A stretch of DNA of 64,000 nt from JAIQFL01 sp035295745 (GCA_035295745.1 DATGIL010000049.1:4613-68612); one strand, 5' to 3'. Shown: positions 53,124 to 61,976, counted from the stretch's first letter. The notes: generated from the sequence alone by a model not told the origin. A program made the numbers and translations.

Positions 53124-54265
53124 GATTCCTTCGCAGTCTCTCCCTGCTGGCAGCCGCCTGTACGTGCCTGCCCACCGTGGCCGCCGGCGCCAACGAATTC
53201 CTGGTCTATGTGGGCACCTACACCCGCCAGAACAGTAAGGGCATTTACGCCTGGCGATTCGACGCCGGCACCGGAAAGCTTACCAGCCTCGGGCTGGAGG
53301 GCGAGACCAGCAATCCCTCGTTCCTCGCGGTCTCACCGAACCACCGCTTCCTCTACGCCGTAAACGAAAACAATACCTTCGAAGGGCAGCCCGCCGGCAG
53401 CGTCACCGCATTCTCGATTAACGCAGAGACCGGAGCGCTCAAGCAGTTGAACCAGGTCTCCACGGTCGGTCCCGGCCCCTGCCACGTAGCTGTCGACAAG
53501 TCCGGTAAGTGGGTCTTCGTCGCCAACTACGGCGGCGGAAGCGTAGCCGCATACCCCGTCCAGGAGGATGGCAGCCTAGGCAAAGCTTCCACCTTCGTCC
53601 AGCACACCGGATCGAGCGCCAACCCGCAGCGCCAGAAGCGTCCCTATGGACACTCGGCCAATCCGTCGCCTGACGGCCGCTTCGTGCTGGTCGCCGACCT
53701 CGGGCTCGACCAGGTGCTCACCTACCCGCTCGACAAGACCAAGGGCATGCTCGACAAGCCGAGTTCCATCGCCAGGATCGAGCCCGGGTCCGGCCCCCGC
53801 CACCTCGCTTTCGATCCGAAAGGCAAGTTCGCCTACCTGGCGAGTGAGATGGCCGCCACGGTCACGGCTTTCTCCTACGACTCGGGAAAGGGCGAACTTC
53901 ATCAGCTTCAGACCATCTCGATGCTGCCGCCCGACTTCACCGGCACCAAGGCAGCCGCCGAGATCGCCGTGCACCCGAGCGGTAAGTTCGTCTACGCCTC
54001 CAATCGCGGTCACGACAGCATCGTGATCTACTCGGTTGACCCGTCTAAAGGCACCCTCACCGCAGTTGACTATGTTCCGACGCAGGGCAAGAACCCCCGG
54101 AATTTCGCCATCGATCCCACCGGAAACTACCTTTTCGCGGCCAACCAGGACACGGCGAACGTCGTGGTCTTCCGCATCGATACCAAAACCGGCCGTCTCA
54201 CTCCGACCGGCGACCGGCTCGACGTTCCGTTCCCGGTCTGCGTGGCGTTCTCACCCGCGCGCTAA
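53120..54265 (+). CDS. secreted lactonase-family seven-bladed propeller (YbhE-like)
   Basis: 381 residues with a signal peptide (MRFLRSLSLLAAACTCLPTV). Blade motifs include FLVYVGTYTRQNSKGIYAWR, NPSFLAVSPNHRFLYAVNEN, GPGPCHVAVDKSGKWVFVAN YGGGSV, GPRHLAFDPKGKFAYLASEM, EIAVHPSGKFVYASNRGHDS and NPRNFAIDPTGNYLFAANQD. This is the Lactonase (6-phosphogluconolactonase, Pgl/YbhE) family. The signal peptide argues against a cytosolic pentose-phosphate role, so an extracytoplasmic sugar-lactone substrate is more likely. Translationally coupled to the mutarotase-fold gene, supporting a joint carbohydrate role. Confidence 0.88.
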   Translation: MRFLRSLSLLAAACTCLPTVAAGANEFLVYVGTYTRQNSKGIYAWRFDAGTGKLTSLGLEGETSNPSFLAVSPNHRFLYAVNENNTFEGQPAGSVTAFSINAETGALKQLNQVSTVGPGPCHVAVDKSGKWVFVANYGGGSVAAYPVQEDGSLGKASTFVQHTGSSANPQRQKRPYGHSANPSPDGRFVLVADLGLDQVLTYPLDKTKGMLDKPSSIARIEPGSGPRHLAFDPKGKFAYLASEMAATVTAFSYDSGKGELHQLQTISMLPPDFTGTKAAAEIAVHPSGKFVYASNRGHDSIVIYSVDPSKGTLTAVDYVPTQGKNPRNFAIDPTGNYLFAANQDTANVVVFRIDTKTGRLTPTGDRLDVPFPVCVAFSPAR

Positions 54266-54337
54266 CCCTTGGCAACCGTCACTTTCACGCAGTGTAAGCG
54301 TTGAAATGGCCTACAATTGAGTGTTGGGATCCAATTG

Positions 54338-55783
54338 ATGCCTGAGAGCCATACGGAGAACGAACTGGCCACTTGGACCGTGGATGAGTGCGCGTTCACC
54401 ATCGAATATTCGCTCCGCGCGCTCGACGACATCCGCCTCGCCGTGGTGGATGCCTTCTTCTCTCTGCCTCGCGGTGGTGCGGAGATCGGCGGCATTCTCC
54501 TGGGCACACACTCCAGCCGGGTGGTAACGATTTCGGACTACCTCCCGCTCGACTGCGAACACGCCACCGGCCCGTCGTTCGTATTATCGCCTCGAGACCA
54601 CGACAAACTGGCGCACATGCTGGCCGCCGCGCGCGGCAATCCTGGCGGCCTGGAACCCGTCGGCTGGTATCACTCCCACACCCGCAGCGAGATCAATCTC
54701 ACTCCTGCGGATATCGAGATCCACAATCGCTACTTCCCGGAGCGTTGGCAAGTCGCCGTGGTGCTCAAGCCCCACACCTTTCATCCCTGCCGCGCAGGCT
54801 TCTTCTTTCGCGAGAGGGACGGCTCGATTCACAGCTCAGGCAGTTATCAGGAGGTGGCGCTCGATCCGTTATCCGTGCGTCCCCTGCCGGAAGCGCGCTC
54901 CTCACCGGAAGCGCGTCCTGCGCGGGAACCCCGATCGGAGACCGAGGTCCACTCCACGCCGATCCCTGCACCTCCGCTCCCCAAGCGTGCTCCTGAGCCG
55001 GCCCCTCTCGTGATCCCGCCGGTCCCCACGCCATCCAGACCGGATCCGGAAGCGCGTACCACGATCGAACGGACCCGCTTGCCCGAACGCCCCACACTGG
55101 ATGACCTGCCGTTACCCGAACCGAAATCCGCCGCCAAGTCTGTACCGGAACCGGAGCCAGTGGCCGAGCCAGTCGCCGAGCCGACGGTGCCGCCGCCCGC
55201 CTTCACCGAGGCCGCTCCTGCCAAATCGTGGGGCACATTCGGCGTGCTGCTTGCCCTGGCCGCGGGATTGGCCTTTGGCGCCGCTGCCTATCAGACCCGC
55301 GAACTGTGGCTCCCCCACGGTTCCGCGGCGTCCAACTCCAATCCCTCGTCCATCGGACTCACCATTCTCGATGTCGGCGGCCAGTTGCAGATCCGCTGGA
55401 ACCGCGAATCTCCCGCCGTTCGCAGTGCGGACGAGGGCAGTCTCGTCATCGAAGACGGCAGTGCGCTGCCTCAGGCCGTCCAGTTGAACTCCACGCATCT
55501 TCGACAGGGCTCCTTCACGTACGGCCGACAAAGCGAGCGTGTCGACGTAGCGCTTACGCTCCACGGCCCCGATAGCCAGACCGTCCGCGAGATGGCGACA
55601 TTCCTTGGCAAACTCCCCACCGCTCAGTCCCTGGTGCCCTCGGTCGAGGACCCCACGGCACGCAAAGAAGCCAATCAACTCCGCAACAAGAACAAGAAAC
55701 TCGAAAAGACCGTAGACGAACTGCGCCAGGAACTCCGCAAGCGCTCCCGCCTCGCCAACCAAAGCCCCGACTCCGTCAAATAG
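54338..55783 (+). CDS. membrane-anchored JAB/MPN (JAMM) metalloprotease-like protein
   Basis: 481 residues from ATG 54338 (MPESHTENELATWTVDECAF). Residues 20-165 form a JAB/MPN domain: Glu49 in GGAEIGGILLG, and the JAMM zinc motif H112-S-H114-x7-T122-x2-D125 in VGWYHSHTRSEINLTPADIE, with Thr where Ser is usual. Residues about 175-295 are a Pro/Glu/Ala-rich linker with repeated PEP/AEP units. A transmembrane helix (WGTFGVLLALAAGLAFGAAA) spans about 298-318. A beta-rich domain (LDVGGQLQIRWNRESPAVRS) and a C-terminal coiled coil (QLRNKNKKLEKTVDELRQEL) follow. The JAB domain is probably cytoplasmic and the rest periplasmic. No ubiquitin-like, E1 or E2 gene is adjacent, so the substrate is unknown. 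Confidence 0.85.
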   Translation: MPESHTENELATWTVDECAFTIEYSLRALDDIRLAVVDAFFSLPRGGAEIGGILLGTHSSRVVTISDYLPLDCEHATGPSFVLSPRDHDKLAHMLAAARGNPGGLEPVGWYHSHTRSEINLTPADIEIHNRYFPERWQVAVVLKPHTFHPCRAGFFFRERDGSIHSSGSYQEVALDPLSVRPLPEARSSPEARPAREPRSETEVHSTPIPAPPLPKRAPEPAPLVIPPVPTPSRPDPEARTTIERTRLPERPTLDDLPLPEPKSAAKSVPEPEPVAEPVAEPTVPPPAFTEAAPAKSWGTFGVLLALAAGLAFGAAAYQTRELWLPHGSAASNSNPSSIGLTILDVGGQLQIRWNRESPAVRSADEGSLVIEDGSALPQAVQLNSTHLRQGSFTYGRQSERVDVALTLHGPDSQTVREMATFLGKLPTAQSLVPSVEDPTARKEANQLRNKNKKLEKTVDELRQELRKRSRLANQSPDSVK

Positions 55784-55909
55784 CGGGTGGCGCGGCGCTG
55801 CCGAATCTCTTCAACCCCATCCAACTGTACAAGCTAGTCGCGGCGTATCGCCTCAAAACCACAACCGTTGTTCAGATCATGGAGGAACGGGCCGGGTTGG
55901 CCCCGCCCA

Positions 55910-56881
55910 CTACACGGCCGCGATCACAACATCCATTTCCTTGTGCCCGGGCTTCATACCCGGACCCCGGTCGACGGTGAATACCTTCCCGCTCACCGAT
56001 TTGAAGGTGTAATAGTTGTCGACAAAGCCCTCTCGCGTGTGGCCAAACGTCGACTCGATACAACGGATTGCGAACTTTCCGCCGGGCCGGCCTGCCCGGT
56101 CGTTCGGCTGCGTGATCACAATGTGGCCTGCGGTATCCGCACCTCCGCCACCCTGCACGATGACGCCATCCTTTACCTTACCCATGAGGTACGATTTCCC
56201 CGCGACCATCTGTTCCCATGCAGTCAAGTATGGTTTTCTGTGGTCGAAATACCCGTCGATGGTAACGTCCGGACCGTAATCCCAATACTGCACTCCGATA
56301 TCCGTCCACGGGTTCTCCTGAACGACATGGAAAAGGTAGTTTCCGACGAAACCGTTGCAGTCAACGCCGAGCCACTTGTCGACATAATCCTGCAAATGCG
56401 CTTCGTCGGTAAGCCCCCAATGATGCGCCAGCTGGAGCACGACCTGGCACGCCTCCGGGGAGCCTTTCCCGAGGAAGCAATAATGAGCCATGGAGAACCA
56501 GTCACGCTCGGTAAACTTCTCACCGATCTTCTTCTTTCCCGTTGCATCGGTAATCGCTTTATCGGCCTGAGTACTGATAACGACAGAGCCATCGGAGCGT
56601 TCTTCGCTAAGCGACAGATCGAGATGGGACTTGTTACGCATCTTCAGTTCCCGATCGTTTAACTTACGATCCACCAGGTTGATGCCGGATCCAGTGTCCA
56701 CGCGTAACACCATGTCCATGCCGTGGGTCCGCAGGGCCGCCTTGAAGGCCCCGTCCCCCTCCGGATGGTAGCCAAGACTCTTCATCAGGTACTTGTGAAC
56801 GCTGACCGTTTTCGAACGGCCGTTGTCCAGGTAGACCTTCAAGTTGACGTACCGGTCTTTGTAGTCGCTTGGGGTGATCAC
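55910..56881 (-). CDS. NlpC/P60-like cysteine-peptidase-type protein
   Basis: 323 residues from GTG 56881 (VITPSDYKDRYVNLKVYLDN), preceded by AGAGGA; a longer frame reaches 57067, but its first 60 codons look non-coding. The likely active site is VDKWLGVDCNGFVGNYLFHV (Cys in the D-C-x-G-F-V pattern of NlpC/P60) with His in ADTAGHIVITQPND. The N-terminal 130 residues (YLMKSLGYHPEGDGAFKAAL, RTHGMDMVLRVDTGSGINLV) match nothing I recognise. No signal peptide is seen, so it may act inside the cell or be exported by another route. Such enzymes cleave peptidoglycan stem peptides or other gamma-D-Glu links; here this is inference. Confidence 0.65.
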   Translation of the reverse strand: MITPSDYKDRYVNLKVYLDNGRSKTVSVHKYLMKSLGYHPEGDGAFKAALRTHGMDMVLRVDTGSGINLVDRKLNDRELKMRNKSHLDLSLSEERSDGSVVISTQADKAITDATGKKKIGEKFTERDWFSMAHYCFLGKGSPEACQVVLQLAHHWGLTDEAHLQDYVDKWLGVDCNGFVGNYLFHVVQENPWTDIGVQYWDYGPDVTIDGYFDHRKPYLTAWEQMVAGKSYLMGKVKDGVIVQGGGGADTAGHIVITQPNDRAGRPGGKFAIRCIESTFGHTREGFVDNYYTFKSVSGKVFTVDRGPGMKPGHKEMDVVIAAV

Positions 56882-57170
56882 AGGCAAAGATCCTCTACAA
56901 AGTACCTGCGAGATTCCGGCGAGAATTTGACTATCGGTTGGCTTCGCTCTACTGACGATTACGGTACGGGCAAGGAGCTGTTCCGCACTTCCAGATTGAG
57001 GCCGAGATGTTTGGTGATGGCGTCGAAAAGGGTCACGTGGCGCCTGGAACCGATACGGCGGGCGCACTATTGTGACCGCTGGGTGGGACGCCGCCTCGAA
57101 AATCAGGAGGTACGGGCGCCGAAGAAATGCGGCTCGATTCGTCGCCTCTTCTTCACGAACTCGGGATGCG

Positions 57171-57416
57171 TCAGACCACGATTGCGAACAAGAGCAGAGC
57201 CACGCCAGCGAACCTCACAACCTTATGGGAAATAGCAGGCTCTTCAGCGATAATCCCCACAGGCTGTCCACCGAAGCTCCACACGATGTTTCTGAGCGAG
57301 CGCAGAAGCAATTCAGGTAGCCTGGCGAAAGTTGCCGGAGCGACGACCATCCACAGGCCGACATAGAAAAGCGGCCCGGAAAACAGCAGGATCGCTGCCA
57401 GGTGGTTGAGCAACAT
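57171..57416 (-). CDS. small two-helix membrane protein
   Basis: 81 residues (MLLNHLAAILLFSGPLFYVG). Two hydrophobic helices, about 5-27 and 65-81 (VVRFAGVALLLFAIVV), flank a short loop with FARLPELLLRSLRNIVWSFG. Plausible from its composition, but it has no recognised family. The 289 bases to the left show no gene, and the 310 bases to the right (57417-57726) hold only a short direct repeat (TGTATGACAT and TGTACGACAT near 57513-57535). Confidence 0.5.
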   Translation of the reverse strand: MLLNHLAAILLFSGPLFYVGLWMVVAPATFARLPELLLRSLRNIVWSFGGQPVGIIAEEPAISHKVVRFAGVALLLFAIVV

Positions 57417-57726
57417 GCTGTCATCCTATCACTCGCACGAGGGCTAGAAATTGTACCGACGAACGGCACGCCAAAGGAAGCAGGCTGAACGTTACCGGCC
57501 GGGTCCCTCCGCTGTATGACATTGCTGTACGACATAGGGGTGCGGCGACGATACATCTGATTGCGGTCCGCGCGAAAAGCGATCCGGCAGGCTCGCCCGA
57601 ATGTGGCAATCGTGTGCGAATCTTTTGGGGATTGCTCTCGAACATCCAGGCGAAAATTTTCCCGGGCTTCTTTCACGATTGCATGGCCTCGTCACCACCC
57701 TACGCCCGCCAACGAGCGACGTGGTC

Positions 57727-58299
57727 TTACGATCCAGTCGTCACTCCGGTATCGCCGCTCAGTTGGGCGGCGGTTTCCAGATCGGCGCGCGCCGGCGCAT
57801 CGCGCCCGAGCAGAGTGTAGACATGGCTGCGGAGGATGTAGAGGTGCGGTTCGAGGGGCGCCAGCCGAATCGCCTCCGTGAAGTCACGCAGCGCGAACTC
57901 AGCGGCGTTCGGTTCCGCGAGGCGCATCTGGCCGCGATACTCCCGGGCTTGCCAGAGATGGGGGCTCAGCCTGAGCGCTTCGTCCAGCAATTCGATCCCC
58001 CGGTCAATCTCCCCGACCCCTGCCAATCGGATGGCCTCGTCAAGAAAGGTGGCCGGATCGGGGAGGGTGGACCGCCGCCCTCGTCCCGCAAGGTGCAGAT
58101 ACGCAGCCGCGACCAGAAACAGACCCGCTATGCCCATTGCGCCGTCGAATCCCCAACTGCCCAAAAACAACATGCTGATCAGCGGTAGGCTGGCGAAGAG
58201 TAGCGCTAATGCCAGCGCGGCCCGGGACAATTGACGAGCCCGGGAAACCGACGCGTCCGCGAGCGGTTCCTCGTCCTCTTCATCCTCACGTGCGCGCAT
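57727..58299 (-). CDS. membrane-anchored TPR protein
   Basis: 190 residues from ATG 58299 (MRAREDEEDEEPLADASVSR). An acidic N-terminus is followed by two helices, about 27-47 (ALALALLFASLPLISMLFLG) and 53-70 (GAMGIAGLFLVAAAYLHLAG), then two to three TPR units (DEAIRLAGVGEIDRGIELLD, EALRLSPHLWQAREYRGQMR, FALRDFTEAIRLAPLEPHLY, ILRSHVYTLLGRDAPARADL). The TPRs would lie in the cytoplasm if the helices form a hairpin. Function unknown; TPRs act in protein complexes. Confidence 0.78.
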   Translation of the reverse strand: MRAREDEEDEEPLADASVSRARQLSRAALALALLFASLPLISMLFLGSWGFDGAMGIAGLFLVAAAYLHLAGRGRRSTLPDPATFLDEAIRLAGVGEIDRGIELLDEALRLSPHLWQAREYRGQMRLAEPNAAEFALRDFTEAIRLAPLEPHLYILRSHVYTLLGRDAPARADLETAAQLSGDTGVTTGS

Positions 58300-58315
58300 G
58301 CTTTCAACATACCTC

Positions 58316-58426
58316 TTACCGCAGACTTGGGTCACATGCTGGGGGAAGGAGTCCGACAGACGTGAGCAGATGCTCCACCGTCTGTCGCTTTCGTTCGGCT
58401 ACGATGATTACGCTTGAGTCGAGCAT
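58316..58426 (-). pseudogene. N-terminal remnant of a PIN-domain (VapC-like) toxin
   Basis: From ATG 58426 the frame reads MLDSSVIIVAERKRQTVEHL then LTSVGLLPPACDPSLR and stops. The opening LDSSVIIVAER is the first strand of a PIN domain with its active-site Asp and would be followed by about 100 more residues, which are missing. The frame is also open upstream of the ATG. A truncated toxin gene, probably from earlier mobile DNA. Confidence 0.55.
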
Positions 58427-58959
58427 CAATCCCAGGAGGGGGATTCCATGGCTGGCTGCGCTCTCTAATCGGATTGATAGATTCCGCCATGCCTTAGAAA
58501 ACGCAGTTCTGATGGCCATCAGAATCCGACCACCCGGGGTGAACCGGTAAATCGAGCGGAGCATCGGCGCCAACCCTGCTGTGGTGGCTCCGGCAGCTCA
58601 AGGAAGCGGGCCCCGTGCCGAAGGATTGGCTTACTTGGGTCTTTGAACTGCACGGCGCAACGGACACTTCAGGACTATGTACCTCACCGACAAAGAGACG
58701 ATGGCCGAGAACAACAACGGAAAGAAGTCGGATTAACAGCCGCAAAGATACAATGGAAGAATCCCAAGAGTTATGCCCCCTGACGCAAGTGGCAGCGATA
58801 GAAGACTTGTAGCTCAAGTACATCCACCAAGGACCCTCACCCGTTCACTGCCGGAGACGGGGACGGGCACACGATCTGCCCGGTGTGCAAGTACGGCAAG
58901 GAATGCGGCCACTGCGACTGCCAAACAACAAGAGCAACGACGGTTCTGTAATGTGAATG
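58427..58959. other. gene-poor stretch with a possible zinc-finger relic
   Basis: 533 bases with no complete gene. On the plus strand, ending at TAA 58949-58951, a short frame reads KDPHPFTAGDGDGHTICPVC then KYGKECGHCDCQTT, a cysteine-rich finger-like string without an in-frame ATG after the preceding TAG. A short peptide MYLTDKETMAENNNGKKSD begins near 58677. Neither can be called a gene. Confidence 0.3.
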
Positions 58960-59439
58960 TTATTTTGTTCGGTGATGAGACTCAGGGGGTAGTTTCCCGG
59001 AGAAGAATTCTTCGAGGTGCGGATCATCGAAGAGGACGAGGGTCCCGTCGCATTGCAACGCGAAGTAGTGGGCTCCTGGATTCACGAGGTATGCCTTGCC
59101 GCACACCAGGGCGGGCGGCGCCAGCTTGTTGCTCCAGTCTTTCGGGGGCACCCCGTACGTGACGACGCCGCTGATCGTGCCGGCGGTGAGCGGGTGTTCC
59201 GGCTCTGCGTCCCACACGAGCTCGTTGTCGTGCAGGTTGTCCCAGCGATACACGCTAATCGAGCCGGGTGAGACGCCGCCAGGCTGCGGGCATGCGTCGC
59301 TGTTCGACAGGCAAAGCTCGATGGTGTCGCCCTTTTTGCTTGCCGCCAGATGCCAGGAAGAGCTCTGGCAGCTCGCCAACGAGAGGGCCACGCAGCACGG
59401 CAGCAGGAATACTTTCCGCGTGCCCGGTTTGGCTTCCAT
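58960..59439 (-). CDS. lipoprotein of unknown function
   Basis: 159 residues from ATG 59439 (MEAKPGTRKVFLLPCCVALS), with a lipobox LASC (Cys about 23) after a hydrophobic signal, so lipid-anchored. The mature part (GDTIELCLSNSDACPQPGGV, ISVYRWDNLHDNELVWDAEP, VTYGVPPKDWSNKLAPPALV, HYFALQCDGTLVLFD) is beta-rich with four further cysteines that could form disulphides. No family is recognised. It is the last gene before the tRNA half-site and may mark the host side of the junction. Confidence 0.65.
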   Translation of the reverse strand: MEAKPGTRKVFLLPCCVALSLASCQSSSWHLAASKKGDTIELCLSNSDACPQPGGVSPGSISVYRWDNLHDNELVWDAEPEHPLTAGTISGVVTYGVPPKDWSNKLAPPALVCGKAYLVNPGAHYFALQCDGTLVLFDDPHLEEFFSGKLPPESHHRTK

Positions 59440-59559
59440 GACAAGCAAGCATAGCACCAAAGGTTGCGAAACATGCGGAAGGGTGGCGAAAGGGACAGAA
59501 CGGGCCAAACCCGAATCTGTTGACGACGAGATCACTACGCTGTGCGTGTTGAACTTAAA

Positions 59560-59610
59560 TGGTGGGCCCGTGCAGACTCGAACTGCAGACCTCTAACCGT
59601 GTCAAGGTAG
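59560..59610 (-). other. 3' half of tRNA-Val(GAC), probable element attachment site
   Basis: On the minus strand, 51 bases read as the 3' half of a tRNA: anticodon arm CTACC-TTGACAC-GGTTAG (anticodon GAC; one extra T in the stem), variable loop AGGTC, T arm TGCAG-TTCGAGT-CTGCA, acceptor strand CGGGCCC, A, CCA. No D arm or 5' acceptor strand precedes it. Such duplicated 3' ends are left where an integrative element inserts into a tRNA gene. The orientation places the element, and an intact tRNA-Val, to the right. Confidence 0.72.
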
Positions 59611-59727
59611 CCAATGGGTTGGAGGATCAAGAAGACGATCCGTAAAGTCCTTATTCTGCATCGAGCGGCATAGGCCAAGTTGGGACAGACGGGCGGGATC
59701 TCAGGACGCAAAAGGCCAGCGGGAAGA

Positions 59728-60042
59728 TCAATTTTCACTTCTCAAAAGAACCGCTGAGAGCGGTTCGGCAGACAGGCATAATGCCCATTTTTCGCTTGGA
59801 AGCGAACTGTTGACGTACAACAGGAACGGGAACTCGGCGAAACTCTCTTCGGCGGGTTCGTCCGGGCCTCCGCCATCATTGTTCCTCTGGAGAATCAGTT
59901 GTTCGCCATCCGACTCGAATCTGTAGTAGTCGCCGCCGTGAAATAGGCTGTCATGAAGCGCAAAGCGGACTCCTGCCGCAGCTTCGATCTGAGCAGCAAG
60001 TTCGGGCAGCGAACCCCGACGAAAGCCGAATAGCAGACCCAT
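59728..60042 (-). CDS. small protein of unknown function in the putative element
   Basis: 104 residues from ATG 60042 (MGLLFGFRRGSLPELAAQIE); upstream in-frame codons to 60219 look non-coding. Contains AAAGVRFALHDSLFHGGDYY, RFESDGEQLILQRNNDGGGP and AEFPFLLYVNSSLPSEKWAL, a compact alpha/beta pattern with no signal peptide. It reminds me of small immunity-type or cargo proteins, but I cannot name a family. It lies about 120 bases inside the tRNA half-site. Confidence 0.5.
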   Translation of the reverse strand: MGLLFGFRRGSLPELAAQIEAAAGVRFALHDSLFHGGDYYRFESDGEQLILQRNNDGGGPDEPAEESFAEFPFLLYVNSSLPSEKWALCLSAEPLSAVLLRSEN

Positions 60043-60705
60043 TATCAGAATGTTCGTCTCGTCTACATATCGTACAGTAGTGAGAAGTCCAGAGGGCGCA
60101 TCTTGAGCCGCTGGCAAATTGGAGCAGAAATGTTCCCGGCGAGTACCCCACTCAGACGAACGGTGCGGATCGAAGCCGTGATAGTTGAGCTTACAGCGGT
60201 TGGTAACATCAGAACCCAATTAGCCTAAACCAGAGCAATCTGGCACCCGAAAACTTGGAGAAGAAGAGTAGGGCGGCGAAGGCCGGGTAGCCGATGAGCG
60301 GGTATCCGAAAACGAGTCTACGCAGCGGACGCTAAGATCAAGTTCCGACTCTCCCATGTCAGAACATGGTGGAAATGAAGGATGGCGGCGACGCTGTACT
60401 CATTTCCATTTCAACAACCCTGTCAGGACATCCGAATAGGAATCCTGAGCGAAGCGAAGGCCGAAGGCTGATTCAGGGAACCAGCCCCGGATCGGCGACT
60501 TCACCACAGCTTACCGCCGTTGCACCCGCTAACCAGAGTGCCCTCTGAACGGCAACCAAAACCGCTCCTGCATCTTCGGGGTGGTGGTTCGAGTTAGTGG
60601 ACTACATTGCATCGCCCAGAAAGAGCACATGTTGCCACCGTATCGAGTTCGTACATCTGATTGCTCAAAGGTCGTTTACCCGATGATAATGGGGTGGGGC
60701 CACTC
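60043..60705. other. gene-poor stretch inside the putative element
   Basis: 663 bases of lower-GC sequence without a supportable gene. A small imperfect repeat (GCGAAGCGAAGGCCGAAGGC, 60448-60467) is enclosed by CCTGA and TCAGG, which could pair. No promoter or RNA gene is recognised. Confidence 0.3.
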
Positions 60706-61188
60706 ATGCGAGACGTTACGAACGTTTTTGATCACTACCGTATTTCCGCAAGGTCGCTGTGGAACACGGCCTTCTGGCCCGATCCAGATTTCCGGGATTG
60801 GAACTCTGTTGAGCGGTTCCAAGAAATAGAACGGATCTTGTTTGACCAACTCGTCCTCTCCAAGTTAGACAAAGATCCAATTGAAGACCTGTTCCGCATA
60901 CCCATCCCGTACTTCCGGGTTGCACCTGCATCACCCCACGGGTGCCCCGTCATGATCTCACGGCCAACTCCCGAAGTTCCAAGAGGTCTTTGGGATGATC
61001 CGGTGGACCGTGTCACAGGACACGTCGAGCTTCATTTCTTGGAGTTTTTCGATTGGAACCAGTTGGACTACAGAGATTTTCAGTATTATCACGTCTGTAT
61101 CGCTGGATTTGAGAGTCAGCTTCATCTCGTGGGGCGAGAGGCACTGATTGACAGGCAGTACGTTAAGGTCCTTCTCGCAGACGATTGA
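60706..61188 (+). CDS. protein of unknown function, accessory gene
   Basis: 160 residues from ATG 60706 (MRDVTNVFDHYRISARSLWN). Rich in aromatic and acidic residues (TAFWPDPDFRDWNSVERFQE, HVELHFLEFFDWNQLDYRDF, QYYHVCIAGFESQLHLVGRE), with no signal peptide or membrane helix. Base composition is less GC-rich than the core genes, consistent with transfer. The size and composition suit an immunity or cargo protein of a mobile element, but no partner toxin is visible. Not recognised. Confidence 0.6.
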   Translation: MRDVTNVFDHYRISARSLWNTAFWPDPDFRDWNSVERFQEIERILFDQLVLSKLDKDPIEDLFRIPIPYFRVAPASPHGCPVMISRPTPEVPRGLWDDPVDRVTGHVELHFLEFFDWNQLDYRDFQYYHVCIAGFESQLHLVGREALIDRQYVKVLLADD

Positions 61189-61325
61189 GGTTCGGCCCAA
61201 GCTCGTGCGATCTCACCGCCAGAGACTTGCTGGTTGTGGCTGAAGCCAGTCGCCGATCATCAGGATATATGCTTCAGACGGCGATATACCGAAAGCCGAA
61301 AACACAGTGAAACCGAAATGGAAGC

Positions 61326-61926
61326 CTATCTCCGGCGGTGGTAGAGGGAGGTTTCAAGACGGATCAGTGCCGGGGCAGTAGTATTACCGCTCCTTTTAGC
61401 AGGTCTTGACAGATTCAGGAACCGTGGCAAAATAGACTCCGGCATGGTGCCATAAGGAAGAGTTATCGAATGCTGAATAATTTCTTGTCGTGGTAGAGTC
61501 AAGAGCATTCGATCAATGTTGCGGAATTCAGAATCCAGGAAGGCCACTGAATTCCGTGCGGTGTAGGCCTCCGCTTCGGCCAACAACGCCTTAGCCGCTT
61601 GCATACTACCAGACGAAAGCCATGTTAGGCGGCTTTGAACGTTTTCGGGAAGTTCGGCAGTACATGATTTATGGATTAGCCGCTGAACGAGAGGTAGGGA
61701 CGACGCCACGCCAACTGTAAATGGATAGCCTGAGTTGATGGGATTCAGGGTTGCGATAGCGTTCACGAAGTTTGTGGAGCAAATCGCACTTCGTTTGCAA
61801 GCTGAGAAAAGTTGGCAGAACCTCTAAAAGCCGTTCCGACGTTTGCCCGCTTGGTTCAATCTCACCAGACCTCCAGGTTCCATAGGTCTTGCGTGCATAG
61901 GCAGCAGCAGAAGCGCCGTATTTCAA
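61326..61926 (-). pseudogene. two overlapping frames of one possibly frameshifted gene
   Basis: Frame one (open from a TGA near 61983, conventional ATG none; listed from 61926) reads TLTAFFQSYKLKYGASAAAY, ARKTYGTWRSGEIEPSGQTS, LLEVLPTFLSLQTKCDLLHK and stops at 61669. Frame two starts GTG 61766 and runs to 61326 (SSLPLVQRLIHKSCTAELPE, SGSMQAAKALLAEAEAYTAR). Both have protein-like composition, suggesting a single gene broken near 61740. It follows the IstB-linked frame on the same strand. No family recognised. Confidence 0.35.
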
Positions 61927-61976
61927 CTTGTACGACTGGAAGAAGGCGGTCAGCGTTGACGGATCGAGTGCGAATG

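Noticed and set aside
54338..55783. Bacterial ubiquitin-like conjugation or antiphage system
   Set aside because: Only the JAB domain is present; no E1, E2 or ubiquitin-like gene is encoded within reach.
55868..56662. 264-codon plus-strand frame opposite the NlpC-like gene
   Set aside because: The minus-strand frame has the DCNGFVG and AGH motifs and better composition; the plus frame has no domain-like features.
57513..57535. Short direct repeat TGTATGACAT / TGTACGACAT
   Set aside because: Only two imperfect copies with no context; too weak for a CRISPR, iteron or operator call.
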